A stretch of DNA of 64,000 bases from Reticulitermes speratus. Its lineage: Eukaryota > Arthropoda > Insecta > Blattodea > Rhinotermitidae. The DNA is taken from NCBI GenBank assembly GCA_021186555.1, contig JAJKFL010000042.1, positions 18,328,521 to 18,392,520 of the forward strand, given 5' to 3'. The position numbers and the translations under genes are program-made. The notes under the pieces were generated by a model. That model saw only the letters and a list, made by a program, of their open reading frames with translations. It did no database searches and was not told the origin of the DNA. Of this stretch, positions 1-11,383 are shown one piece after another; within the stretch, counting starts at the first letter, position 1, and each line of letters opens with the position of its first letter.

Positions 1-959
1 ATACCTTAATCCTAAATGTATCATACACGAAACACGTTTTCAATCTACACCAAGTTAGATTTGTCTTTGTCATAATTGCGACTGTGATGGATGTTGTTGT
101 TTGGGTATTGTCTTGAACACGGCTTTGAAATTTCCTCTGATAAATAGGCAAATTTCTCTCAGTATACATGTCGTCACAATCCAGAAGACATTATTTTAAA
201 CACTTTGAAGACAGTTACAGGAAGAACAATTAAAAGAAATGTCCATGGAATAAGGGTTGAGAAACTTGTAAATGCATTCCACCGATCAGTTGTTTGCTGG
301 GCTTAAGAAAAGTGTTTCAAACGTAGGTGAGGAAATCTCGAAGCATTACTGACATCCTAAATTACCTATATGTGCGAGAAAGCATATCAGTCTTACACGT
401 GTCTGAAAACCAGAAACAGTAATCGAGGTAAGGCAGGATATGACTTGAGAGTGTCTCTTTGTTCAGTAGTACGTAACTTGAAACACCCTGACGATCATTT
501 AAGCACTGCCAGCAGAGTGGAATTCTACTGGGTCCACAAAAGAGTATTTTCTGCCCTGTCATCATCTACAGCAAGAATATTCGACTTTGGGGGTTTACAA
601 AATAATTGTGCACTGAAACCCATTTTTTGGCCAATACATTCACTATCATTGTTACGTGTATAAACACGTTGCACGTTTTAACTTATTTCAATTGTAGTTT
701 GAAATATGTCAGCTGCTTTGCACGGTAAATTAATAAAAAATTCCGTATGGTTTGTGAAGTGCAAAAGAGAAAACAATGTGAGCAAATGCAATTCTGTTGT
801 GGCTAGTGGGCAAACAACTCTAGACAAATGGGCTTGCGTGGCGACTTGTTTCGAAAATTGCACTGTATTTTCAGTGTTTTCGAAGTAAACCTAATTACAC
901 TAAGTAAGATGTTTTGAACAATAAAAATATTGGCTGAAAATATAGTTGTGATCGAAGGC

Positions 960-977
960 CTGTCTGTCTGTCTGTCT
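960..977. repeat. (TGTC)n microsatellite
   Basis: About four and a half units of TGTC, read directly from the sequence. Confidence 0.8.
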
Positions 978-1146
978 ATTCATGCATCACGGAGTGTTTC
1001 GTCCTAAGGTTAAGTTTTCTAATATTTTGTTTTACAGTCTAAATATACGTATGCATTTTTTTTACCAGACCGGGTTTATGGATTTTTACAATAGGCCTAC
1101 ATGAATTTTAGATGGGTGAAATATGCTTAGGTCTTGACGAGGTTCT

Positions 1147-1240
1147 AAGCACACACATACATGCAAACACACATACATACACACATATATGAACACATAT
1201 TTGCACACATATATACATGCACACACACACAGAACACACA
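1147..1240. repeat. CA / ACAT-rich simple repeat
   Basis: Imperfect run of ACAC, ACAT and ATAT units. It generates a Cys/Val-rich ORF on the minus strand that is not a gene. Confidence 0.75.
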
Positions 1241-2227
1241 TACACCCATCTTCGGAAAGTGTTAGTATTTTGTGCCATCAGTGTTATAAATAAGATAGTA
1301 ATGTATTTTAACATACACTGTGTTTGAGAAAAATGATGAGATTTCTAAGTTTCAATTAATTTATGGCTTCCAAAAGTAATTAAAACGTGTTATTTCACAT
1401 TTAAGGTGAGTTTAATATTGCGTTCTAAAATCATCATATTTCTAATTTTCCTCCTACTTTGAATTATGGGGCATGAAACCGTTGACAGCCTGCCTATATT
1501 GATGAAAGTTTTTAAAATGTATTTGGCTTATTATATAAACTGTAATGCTAAAAATATTATTTTAGTGGGTTACAAACTTCAACCTGTTATATTTTACCAG
1601 TTTGCTAATTGTATAAAATTAATTATATCTGTTATATACAGAACCATGTTACGTACTCTTAATTTATTATAACGTGTTACGCTTGGGGTTTGGAATGTGT
1701 ATTGACCTGTGAAATGTAACTGAACTGCCGTAAAGCATCACAAATTGTATGGCTACATGATTTAGTTATGTATTGTGCGTAAGTTGTGAAATATTCTGAT
1801 GATGTTGAATGAAGTAAAAATGTTTATTTTCATTATGTTAATAACTCTTGTTACCTACTATCGACATCCAATAATTGAGCGTTTGGAGCGCACTTAAATC
1901 TTAATTCTTATTTTTAAATAACTTCGGAAATTTAAATTATTGCAGTATTGACTCTTTTCGGGGCAATAAGGTATAATTTGACCTATTCATTATTAGAAGG
2001 CCTGTGTGTTGGTTTCGTCCACAGCACATGCTCCCCTGAAGGCTTTTTGTCTGTTATGTATTGAACAGAGACAAAAGACTGAAAATATATTAAAATAATG
2101 GGAAGTACTTCTATTACTCCTTTGACGCCATCCGTCATATTCTGTCATTTTTGATTCAGTTGTATAGAGAATCCATATGGGACCCATTATTATTAAACAC
2201 ACTGAAAAATCTACAATATTTAGAAAG

Positions 2228-2285
2228 TTGTAACTAACAACTAACTGACTGACTAACTAACTAATGAAATTAACTAACTAACCTG
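2228..2285. repeat. TAAC/TGAC simple repeat
   Basis: Imperfect tandem of four-base units of the type TAAC and TGAC. Confidence 0.6.
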
Positions 2286-4215
2286 TAATAATATAAAGCA
2301 AATGTTATATTGAATTATTAATAGTTACTAAGCTAGTCAAGATATTTCTTGATTTGATGTAACCCAAACATTGAATAAAGGATCTGCAAGAGCAGATGTT
2401 ATGTAACGTTTTGTTACATGCTTGTCTTCTAAGCTGAGAACTTGTTAATACCTGTACAGTCTTCAAGCTGGGGGCCACACAGTTTCTGAGACTGCATATT
2501 CAATGCACCGTCAGATAACCTACGTATCTGGAAGCCATTTCCTTCATCAGACAACGCGCCTTTGAAAAAAGTGACCCACTTTATATTGTCTGGAACACGC
2601 GCAGTTGTAATTAAATTAATGACTCTTGTGATCTTAACTCTTTTCAACGTAATATTTATTGAATTAATCTATTGAAACATGAAGCATAATCGTCAAACTT
2701 AGAACAGAAGAACGTAGGCGATAAATGCGTGTTGGGAGTGTAGCGTAGTCCACGTAGTTAAATAAATTAATGAGAAAGGCTAGAGGCTAGGCTACTAGTG
2801 GCCTTATTCCCGGTAAGGGGAAGGTATTTGTCATTTTTATAACAAGCTTAGACAGGACGGGGCCCACTCAGCCGCCTATTCAAAGCGGACAGGACGCTCT
2901 TGTCTCGGTATGACAGCAGCCTGGACTTGAAGCTTCCCTGAAAATCATTTTGTTTTGCGATTAAGGCTTATTTAGCTACAATTCCACACAATCTTGGTTA
3001 TGTTACAAATGCTTTTTAAGAATTATGTAACATAAGTGAAGGAATGTGAAACTTTGTTTTTAAGGTGTCATTCAATTTTTACCATTTAAAAATTTTTGAA
3101 GTTTCGCGTGGAAGATCCTTGTTTCAAATCTATACCCATAAAACTAATATAGCTGCTGATATATATTGTGGCTTTCCTCAATCCCTTTGCACAGACTCTG
3201 TGATAGAATATTGACTGAAGTTGTGATTATTTTCACCCACAAAATTCCCTAATTGTTTTTTTACTAAATGAATCAACAGGCAGAAGGTACAGGCTGACGT
3301 GCTCGTCTCCAATGTAAATACAACTTAAGTAAACCTGAATCGCAACTTATTCTACCAGACTGCAGCGAAACTGGACTGTCAGTGATCGAGAAAGCGCGCA
3401 GTAAAACTAAGAGATTTGTCTTAAGTCATGATATTTTCATTGGTATAGATATATATACTTTTTCCACCTCAATACAATTTTTAATGCTTAAGGTTTATCT
3501 ATATCAGTCTGTACTTTCTCCGACACTTCCGCTTGTGTTTCTGCGTTGCACTTCTAGAGATTCGATGCCTCACGTGACATAACTTATATTTTACTTCTGC
3601 GACATCTCTAGAGTAAATTTTCACATTCTTTTCTTGTTGTGATTAAAGAATGAAAAATATGAATTTATTGTAAGTAATGTGTGTAAATGTATTTATATTT
3701 CTGTATATATATGAATAAGTGTATTTGTGCGTACGTAGATTATTTATACACAAGCATAAGATTATTAATGCATGTATGTTACCGAATATATATTATAATT
3801 TTGTCTTCAGTGTAATCTTTGTAGAAAATTACATTACGTTCATAAAAGTAATTTATTTCTGACGTAAGAAAGGAAAGAGTTATATAGCTGGTCAGTCCTC
3901 CATGCTATATATATTATTTCTCAGGAGTAGGGATTCAAGAGCTGAGTGACAAAATGCTCCCAAACGTAACAGGATCTGACGTCACTAGGTAGAAACGTGA
4001 GCGGCTTAGTAAATCCAGACAATGTCATCTTTCTAAAACCTCCTTTCGTCTCCATATTATTTTAATAATAATGCTTTTAAAATAACTTCTTGCAAAATAA
4101 TGCATCCTTTTTTATTTTTTGTGGAAATGATGATGTAGGGAGTTTTGTTTTTTGGAAACTCAAAACTTACTGTGCATTTAATTTTATGTCTCCCGTCTGC
4201 TTGGAAATCACATTA

Positions 4216-4283
4216 TTGTTATATAGGTGCTTTGTAGTGTTGTTATATGGGTGCTTTGTAGTGTTGTTATATGGGTGCTTTAT
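4216..4283. repeat. 24-bp minisatellite, about 2.8 copies
   Basis: A unit beginning TTGTTATAT and containing GGTGCTTTGTAGTG starts at 4216, 4240 and 4264. The period is 24 bp, a multiple of three, so it reads as repeated LLYGCFVV on the plus strand; that ORF is a by-product. Confidence 0.85.
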
Positions 4284-4642
4284 ATCTCGCAGTTATTTTC
4301 CTTGACTCAATAAACAAAACCGCGAGTTGCATTACGTACAAAAGTACTAAGGTTTATGGCACGAATTTGGACTTTCTGTGCCATTTATTTAGCCTAATTT
4401 GAATACAATTTTCCCCTCACGTAAGGTGTACAATACTTAGAACCAACCAGCACAAGGTCAAAACCTGCGTCTCTGTCTATTATATCCGACCATATGCTTT
4501 GATTCAAGAGAATGGAAGTTGATTAAACTGGAAATATTGATCTCTTTCCTTTTGTGCAACAAAAATATTTTCAGTACACTTCTATAAATTTCCATTCAAC
4601 ATAAATTTATCCTTAAATGCATCACTATATGAATTTGGTTCA

Positions 4643-4656
4643 ATTACAAAGTTCAA
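4643..4656 (+). repeat. Target-site duplication, left copy
   Basis: ATTACAAAGTTCAA, identical to 8256-8269. The last A is shared with the start of the left arm. Confidence 0.8.
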
Positions 4657-5139
4657 TTTAAATCAACACCAACAAAATGCACAACTTTCAGGGCGCAAAC
4701 AGCTCCCTTTATCATGTTACTATCCAACGCGTTTCGGCTCTTTGCGAGCCATCATCGGGGATCCTTTACTAATATAAAAGTGCTTCACAAATGCAGCATC
4801 TGTTTGATGATTGTAAAATATGCACTATCTGGAGCTTGAGTTAAAAAACACATAAGTCATAAACAAGGTTAAAAATGATTTGTTAAATAACTTATTAAAA
4901 CACTGTTCACTATGTTTATTGTGTAAAGGATGTTCGCGTTTTCTCGGGGTTTTCCATAAGATTGCGCACTACACTGTACTGTTTGCGATGGATTTTTGTA
5001 GACACTCGCGTTGTACGTAGTGTTGTTGTTGTTTACTTCTCGTTGCGGTGCGGTTCTCTTGAAGGTGTAGTATATGTAATTATAAATTTTGATGTGAAGA
5101 AGACGTGGTTCAGGTGCTGTAAATTCAAAGTTTATTACT
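4656..5139 (+). repeat. PLE inverted arm, left
   Basis: The reverse complement of 7741-8224 over 484 bp, with about three substitutions (near 4664, 4709 and 5127). It contains a hammerhead motif on the minus strand and a short plus-strand ORF (4962-5195) reading toward the RT gene. That reading frame is duplicated on the minus strand in the other arm, so it is not an independent gene unless spliced into the RT transcript. Confidence 0.95.
4722..4764 (-). ncRNA. Hammerhead ribozyme motif, left PLE arm
   Basis: Reading the minus strand: CCGATGA, a stem II of GGCTC paired with GAGCC around a 5-nt loop, then GAAAC, two bases (GC), GTT, and a stem I in which ATCC pairs with GGAT. This matches the hammerhead order CUGANGA, stem II, GAAA, stem III, UH, stem I, except that position 4 is C instead of U. 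Stem III would be only 2 bp with a 2-nt loop, as described for newt-type and PLE hammerheads that work best as dimers. Activity is unproven and the U4C change may weaken it. Confidence 0.7.
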
Positions 5140-5350
5140 CTGGTTTAATAAGGTCTGCAGATCTGAACAACTCACACCCTCCTATATTGACATAAAAATA
5201 AGTGGAAACAACGAAAGAAGTCATAAAACCAAAAACGCTGCAACCAAACACAGAATTAATACCGAACTCAAATTTCTATATAAGAAGAAACAAACATTAA
5301 ACCAACTACTATATAACACACACCTAGACTGCGCTAATTACTGGAAGGAG

Positions 5351-7480
5351 ATGTGGTTCTTGATAGAAAGGTCAGAGCATCAAAAATTTCAAATCATGAA
5401 TGACATACTATACAATAAACTTAACAAAAAACTGGATCACCTACGACACAAAAAAACACAACTTACGAAACAACAAAGAAACACAAACAAAAATGCTAAC
5501 ATCAATTTCCATACGCGTATCCAAAATATGTCTGACGTAAAATTCAATAAAGAGGAAGAACAATTACTAAAACTAGGACTCAACTATGCCCTTCAAAAAC
5601 CTACAAAAAACTACTTGCAAAACCTAATAATGGATACAGAAAATGCTATCAGAAAACTACCAGAGAAAGATCAACACATATACAGATTTCTCGCTTGTAA
5701 TAAAATTAAACAGATACAACACAACACCTCTACTAATACGCTACACAAAAGACAACATTACGTCATAAAACAAATAAAAGAAAAACTCAGAACCAACAAC
5801 CTCACCATCACAAAAGCCGATAAAGGAAAAACAATTGTTATTATAAACAATGACACGCTTACACAAAAAACAATAAACTTCCTCAACGAAAACAATTTCA
5901 CACAAATCCCTAAAGACCCCACAAACAAGTACCAAAAACAATTGCAACAAACACTACAAATATGTAACAAAATAATTGACAAGAAATACAGAAAATATCT
6001 TATGGAGATAAAGCCGAAACCTCCCACACTTAATGTACTACTTAAAATTCACAAAGAAAACGAACCCATAAGACCGATAGTCAATAATATTCAAGCACCA
6101 TCTTACAAAATTGCAAAATTCTTTAATAAATGGCTTACAAATCAACTATCCCTGCAAAACCTTTACATAACCAACAATTCAGTACAATTAGCTAATGACC
6201 TCATAAATCTCAGTATCACAGAATCATCTAGAATGATCACTTTCGACATAAAAGATCTATACGTCAATATTCCTATAGATGAAACTATAGCTATCTTGAA
6301 AACCAAACTCACAAAAAACAAGATTGACAAGGATACCACAACACAAGCAAGTACATTACTGGAAACCATACTAAGGCAAAACTATCTACAATTCGAGAAC
6401 AAATTCTTCCAATCATACAAAGGGGTAGCTATGGGCTCACCTATCTCTGGCTTGATAGCAGAAATATTTTTACAATATTATGAGCAACTGCTAACCAAGA
6501 ACATCCTAGATGATAACAAAATTCTTTTTTATAATAGATATGTTGATGACATCCTTATAATTTACGACACAACATACACTAGCAACAATGAAATCCACCA
6601 TTACCTAAACAATATACACCCAAGCTTGCAATTCAAAGAAACAGAGGAGCAAAACAATACCATTAGCTTCTTGGACTTATTAATAACTCGAAACAAGAGA
6701 AATCTCTCTATCGACATATTCCGAAAACCTACAGCAACGGACACTACAATACACTACAAATCAAATCACCCGTTACAACATAAGATAGCAGCTTATCGAC
6801 ACATGTTAAATAGACTATATACCTTACCATTATCACAGGAACAAAAAGACAAGCAATTGCATACCATTTTCTATATCGCAGAACAGAACGGTTACCCTAC
6901 CCCTATAATAGAAAACTTGAACACCCAAATCAAAAACAAGAAAATACATCCTACTGACATACAAACACAAAACAATAATATATGGGTTACTTTTGGATAC
7001 TATAGTCCCAATATCAGAAAAGTCACAAACATATTTAGGAACACAAACCTAAAGATAGCATTCCGCGCAACCAATACAGTAAAAAGCATCCTAAGAACGC
7101 ATACACAGGATTATGATGAACATACTAAGAGTGGTATTTATAGTTTAAAGTGTAACACATGCAATAAGCATTATATAGGACAAACCGGACGTAGCCTATC
7201 CATTAGATTCTCCGAACATAACAGGTACATCAAAACCAACGACCCCAAATCAGCCTATGCCCTCCATATTTTAAATAATCAACATGAATATTCCACAATG
7301 CAAAATAGCATGAGATTAATAAAACCATGCAATAAAGGTAGCCACATGAATATAATAGAGAATTACTACATATACCTATATCACAAACACAATATATTAG
7401 TTAAGGAACAGATACCGACAGAAGAGAATCCCCTCTTTAAACTCATCACCCCTACCCCACCTTCCCCCAGCATTACGTAA
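5351..7480 (+). CDS. Penelope-like reverse transcriptase with GIY-YIG endonuclease (709 aa from first Met)
   Basis: Copies element RNA into DNA at a nick made by its own nuclease. Seen, by residue: KADKGKT near 155; PKPPTLNVLLKIHK near 222 with RPIVNN after it; motif A TFDIKDLY with catalytic Asp 299; AMGSPISGL as motif B; YVDD at 397-400 as motif C; a thumb region; then GIY at 595, a CNTC pair of cysteines, YIG at 608, and a conserved GR..S.R..EH run. This is the domain order of GIY-YIG-bearing PLEs. The frame is open upstream to about 5123 with PLE-like sequence (ELKFLYKKKQ, then YNTHLDCANYW), so the annotated Met at 5351 is probably not the true start; an upstream non-ATG or spliced start is likely, since Penelope has a short 5' intron. 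No internal stop or frameshift was seen. Clade within PLEs (Penelope, Poseidon or Neptune) not resolved. Confidence 0.95.
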   Translation: MWFLIERSEHQKFQIMNDILYNKLNKKLDHLRHKKTQLTKQQRNTNKNANINFHTRIQNMSDVKFNKEEEQLLKLGLNYALQKPTKNYLQNLIMDTENAIRKLPEKDQHIYRFLACNKIKQIQHNTSTNTLHKRQHYVIKQIKEKLRTNNLTITKADKGKTIVIINNDTLTQKTINFLNENNFTQIPKDPTNKYQKQLQQTLQICNKIIDKKYRKYLMEIKPKPPTLNVLLKIHKENEPIRPIVNNIQAPSYKIAKFFNKWLTNQLSLQNLYITNNSVQLANDLINLSITESSRMITFDIKDLYVNIPIDETIAILKTKLTKNKIDKDTTTQASTLLETILRQNYLQFENKFFQSYKGVAMGSPISGLIAEIFLQYYEQLLTKNILDDNKILFYNRYVDDILIIYDTTYTSNNEIHHYLNNIHPSLQFKETEEQNNTISFLDLLITRNKRNLSIDIFRKPTATDTTIHYKSNHPLQHKIAAYRHMLNRLYTLPLSQEQKDKQLHTIFYIAEQNGYPTPIIENLNTQIKNKKIHPTDIQTQNNNIWVTFGYYSPNIRKVTNIFRNTNLKIAFRATNTVKSILRTHTQDYDEHTKSGIYSLKCNTCNKHYIGQTGRSLSIRFSEHNRYIKTNDPKSAYALHILNNQHEYSTMQNSMRLIKPCNKGSHMNIIENYYIYLYHKHNILVKEQIPTEENPLFKLITPTPPSPSIT

Positions 7481-7740
7481 ACTCCGACAGAGAAATAATT
7501 CCTCACAACACAGTTCACCCTCACCGGACACACTTCTAGACGCAACCCCCACAATATACTTGGTATGTCATTCTTACTATTAATTTCGTAATTTCATAAA
7601 TTTATACTTATCTTTCTTCTTTTTCTTCCTTTCTTTATATTTATTTTTTATTTTATTTTATTTATTTATTTATTTATTTATTATTATTATATTTTATCTA
7701 CTTTATTATCTATTATTATCTACTTATTCCACCTTTTATA
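7481..7740. other. PLE 3' untranslated segment, T-rich
   Basis: Between the RT stop codon and the right arm. After about 100 bp of mixed sequence it becomes a run of TTTA/TTAT units (about 7610-7720). Confidence 0.7.
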
Positions 7741-8224
7741 AGTAATAAACTATGAATTTACAGCACCTGAACCACGTCTTCTTCACATCAAAATTTATAA
7801 TTACATATACTACACCTTCAAGAGAACCGCACCGCAACGAGAAGTAAACAACAACAACACTACGTACAACGCGAGTGTCTACAAAAATCCATCGCAAACA
7901 GTACAGTGTAGTGCGCAATCTTATGGAAAACCCCGAGAAAACGCGAACATCCTTTACACAATAAACATAGTGAACAGTGTTTTAATAAGTTATTTAACAA
8001 ATCATTTTTAACCTTGTTTATGACTTATGTGTTTTTTAACTCAAGCTCCAGATAGTGCATATTTTACAATCATCAAACAGATGCTGCATTTGTGAAGCAC
8101 TTTTATATTAGTAAAGGATCCCCGATGATGGCTCGCAAAGAGCCGAAACGCGTTGGATAGTAACATGATATAGGGAGCTGTTTGCGCCCTGAAAGTTGTG
8201 CATTTTGTTGGTGTTTATTTAAAT
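7741..8224 (-). repeat. PLE inverted arm, right
   Basis: Inverted partner of 4656-5139. It carries the hammerhead motif in plus orientation at 8116-8158, so a transcript running through the RT gene toward this end would hold the ribozyme in the sense strand. Confidence 0.95.
8116..8158 (+). ncRNA. Hammerhead ribozyme motif, right PLE arm
   Basis: Same motif as in the left arm, now on the plus strand: CCGATGA at 8122-8128, GAAAC at 8145-8149, GTT at 8152-8154 as the predicted cleavage triplet. Stem I pairs ATCC just upstream with GGAT just downstream. In PLEs such motifs are thought to process transcripts into unit-length RNAs. The C at the normally invariant U4 is present in both arms. Confidence 0.7.
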
Positions 8225-8255
8225 AATAAAAATGCACGGTGAATTAAGATTAAAG

Positions 8256-8269
8256 ATTACAAAGTTCAA
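8256..8269 (+). repeat. Target-site duplication, right copy
   Basis: ATTACAAAGTTCAA, identical to 4643-4656. It lies 31 bp outside the right arm, so the right end of the element has a tail that the left end lacks. Confidence 0.8.
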
Positions 8270-9990
8270 GCTTTATACTCTCACAGAATTTTTATCACAG
8301 CCTCAGGATTATGTGGAAACACTCAGCTATCATATATGTAATGTTGTTAGAAGTAGTCTTAAAATTTAAATTTGGCTCTAGGGATAAATCTTCCAACTTA
8401 CAGGCTGAGATTCATGGTTCAAATCTGCGTCGAGATAAGGCATGTAACTGATGATTATCGTAGGTTGCTCATTAAGTCTGCCAAAGGCCGGACCAGGAAA
8501 TGGAATTAGGTCACAACCTTCTTTCGCATTCTTTCCTGTTCAGTATTCACTAATAATTCCACCGTTCTATAAAGCGTGGTACGGGGTACTGACAGTGTTT
8601 TTAATCTTTCGATAAATAAGTGACTTAATTAAATTCGAGGATTCTTAAACAACAGAAATTTAAAACGCCTTTCAGAACATAGTTGATCATGATGTATTTA
8701 TGTTTAAATACTAATTATGCTGTTAAGGATTTAGTTTTTCACGGAAGTTTAATAAAGAAACACATCCAAATTTCAGATTCAAAAACACTCTATTGCTCAA
8801 ATTTTAGAGGCCTTACTTCATCTTAATATAAGTTACAAAAAAATAGAATTTCACAATCCTCACTGACATGCAAGTGATTTGGTGTTTTGGTCCGAAACGC
8901 ACTGTATACTATATGCAGCCTGTGCGCCATTCTAAGGCATTTGATATTACTCTGCGGTTTTCTTAAAAGTGTCTCATACAATTCAACAGAAGCCATTCCA
9001 TCTTCTAAACTGTCGTGAAAGTTGCAATAGAATTATCAATGTGGTCTTTACGACAATTGTGGAAAGGAAGGTAAAATAAAGTTTGATCAGACATTTTAAA
9101 ATATTTTAAAATAAGCACTTTTTTACCACTGTAAGTAATTGTTAATAAGTTTTACGCTTTAAAATAACAAAAATGAACTACTACAGCCGCCTGTCACATG
9201 TTGTTTCATTACCTGAACTCTCTTCAGCCTAAAAGGCTAATTAGGTTACCGGAAATTTACGAAATAAAAGAGGTGAATTCTAGAAATTAGTTATTCGAAT
9301 TTCTGGCCTGTAAATTCCTAAATTACAGGATATTTTTTTAAATCAGGGTATTTAAAAGTATTACGTCCTGTTGAGATTTCCACTGAAGTTCTTTATCAAA
9401 AGAGGACGTAAATCAAACGCATCAAATTTGATACGAGATAAATTTATTGTAGCTTATTATTGTTAATTTTCTGCTTCAGGAAGTTTCTCACCTGAGGTGT
9501 GTTTTCTGAATTTTATATAGCAGTGTTAGTGAAGCATAACAAATGTAGAATATCTGCACAGTTTGTGATGCCAGACGTCCTTTCTACTACGCCCTGGTTA
9601 TGGCATAGTGTTCTCCCTTCAGGTATACCCAACAGACCAAGCAAATTCCTTCTAACGAGTTGGGTAACTTTGAGTCTGCTGCTTAGTGCAGACTGTGGTG
9701 TTGGTCCGAGTTTCTGTTTACTTTACGTTTCTCATCCCCTTCTGTCCACTGAGGTCTCCGAACTGAAGCCACAGTTCTTCTAGAACCTAACAGTGGCGGA
9801 CTGTCCTGCCTTCAGCTCAAACAGCACCACTCCAAAGATTATTTTCCTCTAAATACATTGCATGTTACACGAAAAAAAGTGAGCACGAATTCTTTCTAAC
9901 AGGTGCTGCAATCCTTCACATGGAGACAGTTGCCAAATTATACAGGGTGCAACTACACACGCATAAGCTCGCTGTAGCATTATTTCTCTT
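8270..9990. other. Non-coding stretch
   Basis: No transposon protein, RNA gene or tandem repeat was recognised. The 94-codon ORF at 9499-9783 has no family resemblance I know and is of a length expected by chance. Confidence 0.5.
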
Positions 9991-9994
9991 AAAC

Positions 9995-10308
9995 ACAAAT
10001 CGGAAACGTTATACAACCAGCCAGACCTCGCTCCCTGTGACTTCTACCTCTTCCCAAAGATCAAGTCGGTGCTCAAAGGGACCCATTTTTTATCGGTAGA
10101 AGATGTGAAAGTAAAAACGACGGAGATCCTCAACAGTCTGACAGAAAATGACATGCAAAATTGCTTTGAACGTTGACAGCATCGTATGCAGCTGTGTGTT
10201 AACTCAGAAGGGAACTACTTTAAAGGCGATCGTAGTTAATTTGCTGAATTTGTCAAACAGAAATACTTACAGACACAGTCTCGTTTTTTTTTTGTGTCAG
10301 ACCTCGTA
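9995..10308 (+). pseudogene. Mariner transposase C-terminal fragment with right terminal repeat
   Basis: Conceptual translation gives YNQPDLAPCDFYLFPKIKS, then a region ending in a GNYFKGDRS box. These are the mariner C-terminal landmarks: the third catalytic Asp in the PDLAPCDF motif, then the (E)GNYF(E/K)GD box. There is an in-frame TGA where mariners usually have Trp (after NCFER). Downstream, 10279-10308 reads as the inverse of a mariner terminal repeat of the type CGAGGTCTGACACAAA. The N-terminal two thirds, including the other catalytic Asps, are missing, so the copy is dead. Confidence 0.85.
10279..10308 (-). repeat. Mariner right terminal inverted repeat
   Basis: Read inward on the minus strand it starts TACGAGGTCTGACACAAA and ends in a CGAGACTG box; the outer TA is the expected mariner target dinucleotide. 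No left partner was found, because the element is truncated. Confidence 0.6.
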
Positions 10309-10489
10309 TGTACTGAGAGGTTTGTATTTTGAGATACCCGTAGCTGTCAAATGGGCAAAATCTTATTTAAGAACTGTATTTTCAACGATGATAAATCGCG
10401 TTTTTAGGTGTACTTACTAGTCAAAGTGCACTGCAGGGGTCAGTTTTGATCACATGATCATCGAATACACTCACTAAGAATACTGCCGC

Positions 10490-11130
10490 ATGCTCTTAAC
10501 CAGTTGTGCCTGTATTAATCGAGGTGGTATTAATGCGCGGGGATATGCGCTGTGTTATTTCTGTCGACCGTTGGAGCAGCGTCTGTGTGAGAAAAAAAGC
10601 GTAACACATACGACACTTCTTAAACCAGGTCACCCACGGACTGTAAGAACACTTGCTAATGAAGATGCCGTGATAGCAGCTATGAAACAGGAGTCGTGGA
10701 GAAATCCATGCGATATCGCCCGAGAGTTGGATCTATTCTGACAGACTTATCTTGAAGTGATTGTTGAAGATCAACTGTATCTACACCTGTACAAGCGGAG
10801 CTCACATCTCGTTCCAAAGGACTGTTTTCTATGGACGCAAATTTGCAAGTGACTACGACATCAACATCCTAAGACAAAGTTTTTCACACAGTGTCCTGTA
10901 AAGAAATGAAGCGTGTTTTACGGGTGACGTCCAAAGTAGTCCACAGGATAATCCTTACTTCGTCCGCGAACCTGAGTATTTCCACAGGCCCTTTGTTTGT
11001 TTCCTGTTATATGTTCGACGCTATCGTAATTTTCTGAAAACAGTTCTAACGACGCTTTTTAAAGTTATGCCTGCTGTTGTTAGGCAGAGATTGTGTTTCG
11101 AATTTTTTCACACTCTGTATATAATACCTC
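10490..11130 (+). pseudogene. Degenerate DUF4817/Tc1-mariner-type transposase
   Basis: The first part, about 10610-10740, reads KPGHPRTVRTLANEDAVIA and then an IARELDL box, matching the helix-turn-helix domain of an arthropod transposase family (consensus of the kind GRPRTVRTPENEEAVL, IAREVGVS). A stop follows at 10739, after which the frame resumes with QLYLHLYKRSSHLVPKD. Near 10905 there is NEACFTGDV, where the family has DEACFTRDG, so the catalytic Asp appears changed to Asn. Near 11065, VMPAVVRQRLCFE corresponds to the stretch before the next catalytic motif. Several frame breaks show it is dead. A possible right end is TTCACACTCTGTATA at about 11108. Confidence 0.75.
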
Positions 11131-11383
11131 TTAAACCCTCCGAAATAATATTTATAAGAGCTCTTGGGCTGTCATATAACAGTATCAAGGATATTGCAGA
11201 CAAAAAAGGAAATAAAAAATGGTCAGACGAAGTTTACTCCCAGAAAACCTAAACGTCTTTTACTGAGACATGAAACATTTTGTGGTCTACATTTGGAGTC
11301 AAACATATATTAGTTGTTCATGTCAGCTCATATCGCAGTACGTTTTATGTTGCTGAGAACTTCTATGTCAATATATGTATTTG

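Larger units (their letters stand above)
1..4642. other. Non-coding AT-rich stretch
   Basis: No exon or recognised transposon protein was seen on either strand; the short ORFs here are of chance length for AT-rich DNA. The stretch holds a (TGTC)n tract, a CA/ACAT-rich tract, a short TAAC/ACTA tract and a 24-bp minisatellite, listed separately. A GC-richer patch around 2805-2945 may be a worn SINE fragment, but no A or B box is clear. Confidence 0.6.
4643..8269 (+). mobile_element. Penelope-like retroelement with inverted arms and target-site duplication
   Basis: Seen: a central RT/GIY-YIG ORF, flanked by 484-bp arms in inverted orientation (4656-5139 and 7741-8224), then a 31-bp tail (8225-8255) containing AATGCACGGTGA, all bounded by an exact 14-bp direct repeat (ATTACAAAGTTCAA at 4643-4656 and 8256-8269) that looks like the target-site duplication. 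The arms differ at about three positions, so the insertion is recent. Known: PLEs encode a telomerase-related RT, usually with a GIY-YIG nuclease, carry pseudo-LTRs that may be direct or inverted, give variable-length duplications, and bear hammerhead ribozymes in the pseudo-LTRs. Between the ORF and the right arm (7481-7740) lies a T-rich low-complexity tract. No disabling lesion was seen in the ORF, so the copy may still be active. Confidence 0.93.

Noticed and set aside
7736..7918. Short minus-strand ORF
   Set aside because: Inverted copy of the left-arm frame at 4962-5195; not independent evidence of a gene.
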